In this document: piece after piece, positions 45,574 through 55,437 of the stretch
How positions within the stretch are numbered: position 1 is the stretch's first letter
How the letters are laid out: every line of letters starts with the position of its first letter
Source: Closterium sp. NIES-65
Taxonomy: Eukaryota > Streptophyta > Zygnematophyceae > Desmidiales > Closteriaceae
Direction: 5' to 3'
DNA length: 64,000 bases
Assembly (NCBI GenBank): GCA_948144175.1
Contig: CANXME010002012.1
Location: 62,001 to 126,000 of the forward strand
Position numbers and translations under genes: made by a program
Notes under the pieces: generated by a model
Database searches by the model: none
Seen by the model: the letters and a program-made list of their open reading frames with translations, nothing else
Told to the model about the DNA's origin: nothing

Positions 45574-45918
45574 TGTCAGAGGTCCACTGGTGATTCCTGA
45601 TTGATCCTAGAGAAGGGTTACAGGCACATTGGCCTGGGGAGCTATGGGCGCATTGACCCGCTACTTAACAAGCCCTTTTATCCCAATGGTCTAGTGGTTG
45701 GGATTCGGACATGGTATCAGAGCGAAGGTCTCGGGTTCGAATACCGGTGCATGCACTTTCTTCATCCCAGTGTGGGGGGGTGTCAGAGGTCCACTAGTGA
45801 TCCCTGATTGATCCTAGAGAAGGATTACAGGCACGTTGGCCTAGGGGGTTATGGGCGCATTGACCCGCTACTTAACAAGCCCTTTCATCCCAATGGTCTA
45901 GTGGTTGGGATTCTGACA
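45574..45918 (+). mobile_element. Element E: 345-bp micro-LTR (TRIM/SMART-like) element
   Basis: Two 138-bp LTRs (45574-45711 and 45781-45918; TGTCAG...GACA; about nine differences) enclose just 69 bp. The interior begins TGGTATCAGAGC, a tRNA-iMet-type primer site, and ends in a TGTGGGGGGG purine tract. The TSD CCACA is at 45569-45573 and 45919-45923, and removing the insert restores gag as in element A. It has no coding capacity. The LTR end and the interior also hold tRNA-like A-box and B-box motifs, listed separately. Confidence 0.95.
45687..45744 (+). promoter_or_regulatory. tRNA-like A box and B box in element E
   Basis: TGGTCTAGTGG (45687-45697), followed by TTGGGATTC, resembles the D-arm/A-box of Glu/Asp tRNAs. 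GGTTCGAATAC (45734-45744) resembles a B box with one mismatch. Start-to-start spacing is 47 bp, compatible with an internal RNA polymerase III promoter. The motifs straddle the LTR/primer-site boundary. A functional promoter is inference; no full tRNA cloverleaf forms. Confidence 0.45.
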
Positions 45919-47038
45919 CCACACGCGATGCTGCTACCCGTCTTGCTATGCGTCGCCACTTACCGACCACTGTGCGTGCGCACTTTAGCCAGTACAAGAG
46001 TGCTCAGACCTTGTACGACGCTGTAGTTGCACGCTACTCTTCCCCTGCCACTGCTGCGCTGAGCCGCCTCATGCTGCCGTACCTGTTCCCTGACCTTGCT
46101 GCCTTTCCCCCAGTCGCTGACCTCATTACGCACCTTCGCACTAGTGACACTCGCTACCGAGCTGCGCTTCCTGCTGAGTTCTGTGCCAAGAACCCCCCCC
46201 CCCCCCCCCCCCCATGTATATCACCTTCTACTACATAGTCACCCGGCTCCCTGACTCCCTTCGCTTAGTCAGGGACCACTTTCTCTCAGTTTGCCCCACC
46301 ACACTCACCGTTGACCTCCTTGAGGAGCGTCTCCTAGCAACAGAAAAGATCATAGTCGCTGTAGGAGCTTCTCGTGGTAACCCTCGCACCCCCGTCTTTG
46401 AGGGGTGTTCCCCTTCCCCCCTCTTGCCCTCTGTTGCTTCTACTGCTGTGGCCGACCTTGTTGGTTTCGAGTCGGTCGGCGCTGCGTCTACCCCTAGCAG
46501 GAGACGCCGCACCGGCAAGGGCAAGGGGGGCAAGGGCGCTGGAGGGGCTGGCGGGGGCGGTGGAGGTGGTGGTGGAGGAAGTGTAGGGGGTGGGGGTGGT
46601 GGTGGGAGTGGTGGCGGGGGTGGAGGTGCCGGTGGCAGCAGTGGAGGCGGAGGAAGCGAAGGAGGCGGCGGAGGTGGTGGAGGCGGCGGCGGCAGCGGTG
46701 GAGCTGGTCGCGGCTCTGCGCAGAGGAGTGGGTCCGGTGGATGTCCGCGCCAGCAGTAGCAGCGCAGTCATGAGACCCTGTCCCCTTAGCAGCTTCGTGA
46801 GTGGTACGGTGGGCGTCAACGCGGTGGGGGTACTGGTCCCTGCACCAACGTCCTCCGTACCGGCGACCCCGCTAGTGAGCAGTGCGGGGGCCCGCACTCC
46901 ACCCAGCGCTGCTTCGGCCGCCTCACGGACGCGTGGTGTCACCATTTCCGTGACGCCACTGAGATCCCTCGCTGGGGAGAGCTGTATAGGATCGGGGTTC
47001 CTATCTTTGATCTTGATTATGATGCTATTCTTGTCGCC

Positions 47039-50000
47039 ATGTATGCTGTGTCTGATAGTGTTGAGGGTGACTGTTACCTGTCTCTTCCGCCTTACCCAAG
47101 CACTAAGGCTGCTGCCCCAGGTGCTGGTGAGTCTGCTCTCTCAGGTACCACGCCCGCTCAGGCCTTACACATCTTCACCCTTGAGTCGGGTGCTTCCTGC
47201 TCCTTCTTTCGAGACCGCACCACGCTTACGCCGCTCAGTTGGCCGGTTGCGGTCTCCCTGGCGGACCCCTCTGGGGGTCCTGTCCTTGCTAGCTTCTCCC
47301 CTGTCTTACCATGGCCGGTAGCCCCCTCTAGCACCCTGTCAGGTCTCTACCTCCCCTTGTTCTCTACGAACTTGGCGAGTGGAGCTGATCTACAAAACAG
47401 GGGGGTTGACCAGTTCACTCAACCAAGTCAGCGGGTGACCCAATGCACGTATGCTCGGACAGGCCGACACTTGGCCACGTTTACCCATCGCCCGGGGTCG
47501 AGCCTGTACACACTGACTACTGAGTCTCCTCCAGTTGCTGAGTCTAGTCAGGTAGCTGCTTCGAGTCAGGTGTTTGCTGTAGCGTCCAGGTCTAGTCCTT
47601 AGTCTGCGCCCTGCTCGTGTCGTCTCCTGTCCCACCAGACTCTCCTTTGGCATCACCGCCTTGGTCACCCCTCCCTGCCTCGTCTCCGAGGCATGGCCTC
47701 ACGTGTCCTTGTCTCTGGTCTCCCTCGGTCCCTACCTCCCCTACCTTAGGGGCCTGACCCTACCTGCGTCCCCTGCGTCGAGGGGCGACAACGCGCCGCC
47801 CCTCACTCCTCCGAGTTTCCTCCGACAGAGGCTCCGCTGCAGACTCTTCAAATGGACGTGTGGGGCCCCGCCCGCGTCCATGGCCAGGGTCACGAGCGTT
47901 ACTTCCTGTTGGTGGTTGACGACTACTCGCGTTACACCACGGTCTCCCCCTTGTGCAGCAAGGGTGATGTCACTGAGGTGCTGATCGACTGTATCCGTGC
48001 ACCTCGTCTCCAAATGAGAAAGAATTTCGGCTCGGACTTTCCTGTTTTGCTTCTGCACTCTGACAGAGGCGGGGAGTTTTCCTCTGCCCGTCTGACAGCC
48101 CTCTGTCGTGTACAAGGTATCCGCCACACCTTCACGCTTTTGGCCTCTCCACAGCAAAATGGGATTGCTGAGCGCCGCATTGGCATGGTCATGGACGTCG
48201 CTCGTACGTCCATGATCCATGCGGCTGCCCCCCATTTTCTGTGGCCGTTTGCGGTTCAGTACGTAGCGCATCATATCAACCTTCAGCCCCGGGTCTCCTT
48301 GCCAGAGACCTCCTCCACCTTGCGGTGGACGGGGAAGGTTGGCGATGCGTCTGCGTTTAAGGTCTGGGGATCTTGGGTGTTTATCCGCAACTTGTCTACG
48401 GACAAGCTGTCCCCCCATGCTGTTCCCTGCGTCTTCCTTGGCTCCCCCCCTGACGCGCTTGGGTGGCAGTTTTACCACCCCACCTCGCACCGTATTCAGT
48501 CCTCCCATGATGTCACCTTTGACGAGTCGGTGCCTTACTACCGTTTCTTCCCTTACCGCACTGCGCCCCTCCCCCCACCGCTGCTCTTCCTTGCGTTAGG
48601 TCCTCCCCCGGTAGACCCCCTCCCCCCTCAGGGTCCTGCCCCGTCAGGTGTGTCCCAGGTAGACGCAGTTGAGCCTGTCGAGGTTGCTGTTCACTCTGGT
48701 GCTGCTAGAGGTGCTTAGCCTGCGGGTGCCGGGTCTGGAGGTGCTGAGTCTGACGGTGCGGAGCCTCGGGGTGCTGAGTCCAGGGGTGCGGAGCCTGGGG
48801 GTGCTGAGCCTAAGGGTGCGGAGTCTGGGGGTGCTGTGTCTGGGGGTGCTGAGCCTGGGGGTGCTGAGCCTGGGGGTACGGAGCCTGGGGGTGCTGGGTT
48901 TGCTCGGTGGCCTCTCGCGGTACTTCGTCGAGGCAAGAGCCACTCTCTCGGCACGAGCTGCGCGAGTGGTTTGCCCGGCGCTGGCGGTACTGGAGCTGCT
49001 GGGACTGGGGGTGCTGCTGGGGCTGATGGAGTTGGTCCTGCTGGAGGTACTACTGGAGGTGCTGGCGGTACTAGAGCTGCCAGTCCTGCTGGGGTTGGTG
49101 CTGCTGGAGCTGCTGGGAGTGTTGGCGCTGGTGTTTTTGCTAGCGCTGGTGCGTCTGAGGGTGCTGGCGTTGGCGTTGTTGGAGTTGGAGGTGCTGCTGG
49201 CGCTGGTGCTGCCGCTGGGGGTACTGGTGCTATCCCTGCTGGTTCTGGAGGCGGTGCGCGGCCGCGGCCGTACTTCGTTCCGCTCCTTGAGCAGGTTCTT
49301 GATCACCTGCCCTCTAGTGGTCTTGCTCCTCCCTTAGAGTGTCCACAGCTTGTCCAGTCGCGGTCACAGTTACACCCCGCCTCCCCCCTACCTACTCCTT
49401 CTCCCTACACTGGTCCTACTGGAGGTCTTGCTGAGCGTCGTGAGCCTGCGTCTTGTTCTGCGTCACCTGTTTGTGCTGCTTGCACTTGTCGTCGTGCTCC
49501 GCGTGCGCGTCCTCCTGCGGTCCTTGGCACACACCAGATGGCACTACGTCCTTCCACTGCTCCTCTGCGTGTCCCGTTGCTGTCTCCTCCAGACTCCTCT
49601 CTTCCTGTTCTTGCTGACCCGGAGTCTAACTCTCTTTGTGCTGCCAGTCCTACTGTCACGCGTCTCCTGGCTACTGTTGTAAGTGACCCTTCCATTGAGT
49701 CCAGTGCTGCATCGGCCCTAGTTGCTGAGCTTGTCGACTTTGCTGCTCGCTGTCGTCTAGACTACGCTGCTGGTCTTGTTGCTGAGTATGAGTCTGTCTG
49801 TCCTCCGTCCGTCGGGGGTGAGTGTGCTCTTAGCACGGACGTCTTTGAGGACAAGCAGGAGGAGTTCTAGTGTTTTGCTGCTGCTTTGCCCCATCTCGTG
49901 TCCACGCTGATTGCCCCTGAGGGAGACCCGGATGCACCAAACATCCCTACTCCTTGATCATACACTAAGGCGATCGAGGGTCCCTACTCCTCTCAGTGGC

Positions 50001-51520
50001 AGTCAGCGATGGATGCAGAGATGGCTTCCTGGAAGTCCACAGGCATCTACATCGACGAGGTTCCCCCACCTGGGGCGGCCGTCAGTGGCATGTGGATTTT
50101 CACGGTGAAGCGGCCGCCGGGTTCTCCGCCTCTCTTCAAGGCGCATTACGTGGCTCGAGGCTTCAGTTTGCGGCACGGAGTTGACTACTTTCAGACCTTC
50201 TCTCCCACCCCAAAGATGACCACTCTTCGGGAGCTACTACACATAGCCGCTCAACGCGACTACGAGCTTCACTCTCTTGACTTCAGCACAACTTTCCTGT
50301 AGGGCAGCCGGCACGAGGAGATCTGGCTGCGCCGCCCTCCTGGCTTCACTGGGTCTTTTCCCCCTGGTGCCCAGTGGAGCCTCCGGCGGCCAGTCTACGG
50401 TCTCTGCCAGGCGCCCCGTGAGTGGTACGACACACTGAGGACTACACTTGCGGCTCTTGGGTTTGCTCCTTCTACTGCCAACCCGTCGCTATTTCTGCGC
50501 ACCGACACCTCTTTGCCACCGTTCTACATCCTCGTGTACGTCGACGACTTGGTCTTTGCCACTGCTGACACTGCTGGACTCGCCCACGTGAAGTCAGAGG
50601 TGTAGAAGAGATATACGTTTATAGACCTGGGTGAACTGCACAGCTACCTTGGCTTGCAGACCACCCGGGACAGAGCATAGTGCACCATTACCCTGACTCA
50701 GTCACACATGGTGCAGCAGGTCCTTCAGCGCTTCGAATTCACGTACTCCTCGCCTCAGGCCACTCCTCTGTCTACTCGCCACTCGCTCTCACCTCCGCCT
50801 TCGGATGAGTCCGTAGAGCCGAGTGGCCCGTACCCAGAGCTTGTTGGCTGTCTCATGTACCTGATGACCTGCACACGACCTGACCTTGCATACCCTCTTA
50901 GCATCTTGGCACGCTATGTTGCTCCTGGGAGACATTGACCAGAGCACATGGCTGCAGTGAAGAGGGTGTTGCGCTACTTGTGCAGTACGTCGGGCATGGG
51001 GTTTGTGCTTGGAGGGCGACGTCGAGTGGTCCTCACAGGTCACACAAACGCTTCTTGGGCTGACGACTAGGCTACGCAGCGGTCGTCACAGGGTTACACC
51101 TTCAGCCTTGGCTCTTGCTCTATTTCATGGTGATCTACCCGCTCGTCTTCTGTTCTCGGCTCCAGCTGTGAGGCTGAGATCTACGCGGGGGCCATGGCTG
51201 CACAGGAGCTACGTTGGCTCACCTAGCTGCTGACTGACCTAGGAGAGCCGCCTCGTTCTCCTCCAGTTCTGTACGTAGACAACAAGGCCATGCTGGCCTT
51301 GTGTCGGGAGCACAGACTGGAGCACAGAACGAAGCACATTGCTCTCCGCTACTTCCTTGCTCGTGAGCTGCAGCAGCGTGGTCAGCTCCGCCTTGCTTAC
51401 GTGGCCTCTGAGGCCAACACTGCTGATATCTTTACAAAGGCACTTCCGCATGATGATCATCAGAGCTTCTGTAGGATGCTAGGTCTTGTGCCTACTTGGC
51501 CTCACTTGCTCACTTCTTGA
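47039..51520 (+). pseudogene. Element B pol, broken
   Basis: Protease relic (TLESGASCSFF near 47180, catalytic Asp replaced by Glu), integrase with the DDE core (MDVWGPARVHG, LLLHSDRGGEFSSA, QQNGIAERRIGM; open 47852-48718), linker (48836-49870), RT (YVDDLVFAT near 50540) and RNase H (ending LLTS at 51520). Stops include TAG at 49868, 50300, 50603, 50678 and 51068, and TGA at 49955 and 50936. Confidence 0.9.
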
Positions 51521-52766
51521 CCTTGCTTGTACTGTGATCTTTCTTTACCTGCAGTTGCTTGTTTACCTTAATATATGATCTTGCATGTGAACTGGCCTTG
51601 TGGCCTTGCTCTTGTGCTCGGATTGTGTGGTGACGTTGTGATCCACCTTGAGCTTGCTTTGCTTTGCTTGACTGGTCTTGTGACCTCTTGTTCTCCCCCA
51701 CTTTGCCTATGGGGGTGTGTCAAACTTATATGCTATAGTCTGTGTAGGCTGTAGTGGGGTAGACTATATGGGGTACAACATTTCTAAGTTTTCCTACTTG
51801 TACCCACCTCCTTCCTAGTTCATTCATTTCCTCGTTTCTTCACATTTATTACCACTGCTTGTAACTCAGACCCATGTTATCAATTCGGCCCTTGCGAATC
51901 CTCCCCTATCCTTTTACATATTACACAGCAACGTTTTCTACATGCGGAGAACGTGGCACCAGCGACTAGTAACGGAATCGCCGGGTTCCACGCGAAAAGC
52001 GCCGAAAGGTGTGCTACATATGTTTTTTGTAACTCGTAACCAAGCTATCATTTTCCCATGCGTGTGCCTTAGGTTGTAACTCGTTCATCTATTCTCACGG
52101 GTTATGCTTCGCGAGCAATCGATCTGTTCGTATCTTGCCGATATGTGTGCAGATTTGTCGCGATGGCTTGTAAGTTCCTTTTTTTCCCGCCCCTGCCACT
52201 CCTCCCATTCCTTAGTGCATTTTAATTAGTTGCACTATTTTTTTTCCCCAGCCTCCCGATAATCCTCGTCGGCATGCTCACTGCATTACTAGGACTGGTG
52301 GCCCGCGAATCGTGTGGGACGAGGCCTCTTGATATCAGGGTAAATCACCCTTATGGCCCTTACTATAAGGGTGGGTTTATGTGTTCACCCTGATTCACCG
52401 ACGTGATTTCTGCCGCGATTAGCGGCGATTTGCCCGAGTCACCAGAATTGCGCGTCGCCAAGACCGCTCGCGTCGCCAAAGCCACAGTCCCGCAACCTGT
52501 ACCCGTACCACATGCATTTTGCCTGCCTGGCGGTGACACACAATGCCATACAGATGTGCATCATCCAGGAGAGTCCTGCTTGGTCCCTTCCTCCCTCCCC
52601 ACCAGACCCCCACCCACCGACCAGCCGCTCTCACCCAACCCCAACCCAGCCAGTTCCTTTTATTCATCCAGTTTTCCTCCTCGTGGTCTCGTCTAGGGTT
52701 TGCAGACCACGCCTTCCTCCTGCTATTATAAGCATAGCTCCATCATCTACCTCCAAGTCCCTCGTC

Positions 52767-53208
52767 ATGGCTGTTGTCACCAGCGGTGAGGATGACGACG
52801 AGGCTCGTCGTCAGGTCCTGCACTCACCCTCATGAAAGGGCCTTCGCTTTTTAACAGTGCCTTCTAAGCGACTGCTTGAACCAGAGCCCGTCGTTGCCTC
52901 TACTGAGGCTGAGACCGCGCTGGCTGAAGCGGGGCGTGATGTGCACCACGACGCCTGAACTGACACCACGAAAAGCACAACACATGTAATGGAGAATACC
53001 GCTGCTGCTCACAACTGTGCTCCCAAGAAGCTGAAATCTGGTTCGTGTTCGGCACGACAGAAGTGGCGGCAGCAACCTAAGTCGAGTTTCACTCGCGGGG
53101 CTCATGCATACGGTAGCAATGTTCAATGCTGGCAAGAAGCACCGCCCTGCTCAAGAGTTCCTTTCCTATACCGTATTAACTTGTGCTCACTGCTAAGCTT
53201 ATTCTGTT
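52767..53208 (+). pseudogene. Possible decayed coding sequence of unknown origin
   Basis: An ATG at 52767 opens MAVVTSGEDDDEARRQVLHS and stops after 22 codons. Downstream, shifted frames read on with protein-like composition (KRLLEPEPVVASTEAETALA, then APKKLKSGSCSARQKWRQQP) to ~53208, with a stop between. It could be the N-terminal part of a dead transposase. I cannot name the family and the call is weak. Confidence 0.25.
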
Positions 53209-53427
53209 AGAACCAGGCACTGGTGCTATTGCTCTGTTAGTTAGTGCCATCTTTAATATGTAATCCACGCTTAAGTCTAAACATGAAAGGGTGAAAACAA
53301 TGTGCGCACTGATGAGCAAGAGTACCTTTCCAGCTGACACTGATAAAAAAGACTGACATGGCTGACCCACCCTTACTGAAAGACCAACTTCAGTGAACTG
53401 GCCTTGCGAGTAAGAGTGCCCCAAATC

Positions 53428-53772
53428 CTATCCAGAGGCCTGTGTGGGACGCGGCGTCTTCAGCGCGAGAAATGCGGTAAGTGTGGTAGTCTCACCAAGG
53501 CCTCTCTCTGCCTCTGCTTGAGCTTTTAACCATGCACGTTCTAACCCCATGTTGTCTGGAGTCCAACCTGTAACGATAATGTTGTTATGTCTTTTGTTGA
53601 TGTAGTCATCGTGTTTCAGGCCTGATTTCCATGTGCAGGGTTCATGGAAGTCAATAGATGTTTCCACGCGTTTGAACAATACCCAAAAGCTCTCAAGCAT
53701 ATCGAAGGTAATGTTATGAGTGACGGTGAAGGGCCGCTGGTGGTAAGTCGCTGAGGTGGGGAACAAGTACAT
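53428..53772 (-). CDS. Hypothetical 114-residue frame
   Basis: The ATG-started frame (MYLFPTSATYHQRPFTVTHN...) has a balanced, Trp-containing composition (ESFWVLFKRVE, VTGWTPDNMGLERAW) unlike the low-complexity chance frames elsewhere. No motif is recognised and no supporting exons are found. It may be part of the same decayed element as the sequence at 52.8-53.2 kb. Confidence 0.25.
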   Translation of the reverse strand: MYLFPTSATYHQRPFTVTHNITFDMLESFWVLFKRVETSIDFHEPCTWKSGLKHDDYINKRHNNIIVTGWTPDNMGLERAWLKAQAEAERGLGETTTLTAFLALKTPRPTQASG

Positions 53773-54316
53773 GACTAACCAAAGTCTAACGTTATGTCAT
53801 TGTTTTGTTTGCAGGCGTTAAAACGACACATTTTTTCGCCATGTGTGCCCTTCATATAAGATGTTTAGCTACGTATATAAGTACTTGGGTCTAGCTGTGT
53901 TCGTTGTTCTGCTGTGTTATTGCAAAGTGTATACTTCAGAAGTATGTACGCAAATGTCAGAAATATTGTGTTGCAGACGAATGTATACATAAAAAATAGC
54001 AATAACAATCAGCCAGTGAAACGAAATCCCCGCTTGTGCGCTTCAGGCAAAACGGCGGCTTGTAGAAATCAAGTTTCGCACACTTCAAGGTCATGTCTGA
54101 TTGGCCCACATGGCATGTTGCCGTACACATATCGAGAATGACACCTGGCACAAATATCTTTGCTTACGTGGCAAAAAATCTTCACGTACGTACCAGCGTA
54201 CGTACACTTCGAAGTCGAAACTGTACGCAGGCCATGTGGCAGGTGGTGAAACTGCATACATGTGACTGAAATGTATACGCAACGTGTCCAAAGATTGTCC
54301 GATAAGTTGCGGTTGT

Positions 54317-54466
54317 GTTGCGGGAAAGTTGCAGGAATGCAATTTTTTTCGCAACTTTCCCGCAACCACGATCTCTGCAACATTTGACCATCACTAGAAA
54401 GTTGCAAAACCAAGGTATCCAAAAAGTATCCTTTTTGCAACTTTCCCGCAGCTTTCTGGCAAGTCC
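54317..54466. repeat. Linked inverted repeats (GCAACTTTCCCGCA)
   Basis: Perfect 16-bp arms at 54317-54332 and 54351-54366 (GTTGCGGGAAAGTTGC and its complement) enclose 18 bases. A second hairpin, GAAAGTTGCAAAA ... TTTTGCAACTTTC, lies at about 54398-54447 and is followed by another CCCGCAGC. It may be a small foldback element; no TSD is seen. Confidence 0.8.
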
Positions 54467-55437
54467 TTTTTCGCGATAGGGGAGCTAATGAGCGCGACGA
54501 GGAGGGAGATAGCAAGCGCGACGGGAAGGGGAGGGGAGATAGCGAGGGTGGCGGGAAGGGGAGGGAAGATAGAGAGGGCGGTGCTGAGAGAGGTGAGATA
54601 ACATCGCGACTGGGAGGGGAGGGGAGATCATGAGCGCGACGAGGATAAACGAGAGGGCGAAACGAGATGACGAGCCCCGATCGCATGAACGACTAAACTG
54701 ATGAAAGGGAAATCGCGTGGGCGGCGGAACGAAGAGCGCATGCGTTATGAAACAGCCGGAAAAACTTACGCTCGGCCCAGGCTATACTACGCAACCGTGC
54801 GATTTATGCGACTATGACACGAGGGCCTAGGTTTAGAAATCAAGTCTATGCCTTACGAAGCTACTAATTACTTCAGAGCAAAAATGATCAAGCGCAGTGA
54901 TAGTTGTTCACCCAAGCCCACTTTGAACCTCGAGCTGGGCCCAAATCGCTTCGACGTGCTGAGATATTGCCTTGTGATTGTCGTGCACAGAAATGCGACG
55001 TCGCACGTAGAACATCTTTCATTGATTTTGGCGGGAACCAATCACATGAGTTTGATCTGCTATCTGGAACAGTGCAGCCTTGTCAGTTTGGTGTAAAAAA
55101 TGTTTCGCTCAGCATATTTGTCGTTAGCACTCTTCCAAACTGGACCTCCCTTCACTATTTTGCCTGCTCGCTTTGTATTCAGATAGTGTTGTGATTGTCA
55201 AAGGAGTGCGTGGAAGTCAATTGATTACAATGTCACGCCATACAGATGAGAGCAATGGAAAATATAGCGACGACCCTAGCTAGGCCCGGATATCGGAAGT
55301 CGAGGTTGGGGGGCAAAACCTCGCATGAAGGGCTGAGCTGGATAGCTATGATCCAATGAGAATCTGGGGAGAAGGGCCATACATAGGCTTCAGTGGTTTA
55401 ACACCCATAAGACGTTCGACTACAACATTGTTTTTTG

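Larger units (their letters stand above)
45382..46800 (+). pseudogene. Element B gag, broken and interrupted by element E
   Basis: The frame starts MATHSVLTFDAEGRAVDF, meets two CAG-to-TAG stops (45457 and 45469) and is split by element E at 45574. Gag resumes at ~45924 (RLAMRRHLPTTVRAHFSQYK), is shifted at an 18-base C-run (~46196-46213), continues through the poly-Gly region and meets another TAG at 46757. Confidence 0.88.
44281..51844 (+). mobile_element. Element B: decayed copia retrotransposon
   Basis: The 5' LTR is partial (44281-44375, lacking the first ~32 bp); the 3' LTR is 51718-51844 (127 bp). The primer site TGGTATAGAGC is at 44376 and the GGGGGTG tract ends at 51717. The interior matches element A in order: GC-rich leader (44530-45290), gag, protease, integrase, RT, RNase H. 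Element E is inserted in gag. No TSD is found (5' flank GGATT, 3' flank TTTAT). Confidence 0.88.
51845..55437. other. Largely non-coding region with inverted repeats
   Basis: No well-supported gene is seen. A possible TATA-like TATTATAAGC lies at ~52725, before a short frame at 52767 (see next entry). An ATCAGGGTAAATCACCC motif is at 52333, paired hairpins are at 54317-54466, and purine-rich GAGCGCGACGAGG-type repeats fill 54488-54650. A decayed copy of the final exon of the neighbouring DUF1254 gene lies at about 55295-55390. Confidence 0.45.

Noticed and set aside
45680..45760. A genuine tRNA gene
   Set aside because: Only A-box-like and B-box-like motifs are present. The T-loop has an extra or changed base, no acceptor stem pairs, and the motifs straddle an LTR boundary.
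33359..51520. TAG read as glutamine (alternative genetic code)
   Set aside because: Many retroelement TAGs sit where relatives have CAG, as in algae that reassigned TAG. But the same sites are CAG in sister copies, TGA and TAA stops also occur, and host genes end at TAA and TAG exactly where the families end (rubredoxin, DUF220, DUF1254-DUF1214).
52184..52330. A small two-exon gene starting ATGGCTT|GTAAGT
   Set aside because: The phase across the nearest acceptor (CCCCAG) gives an immediate stop (TCC CGA TAA), so the junction is not supported.
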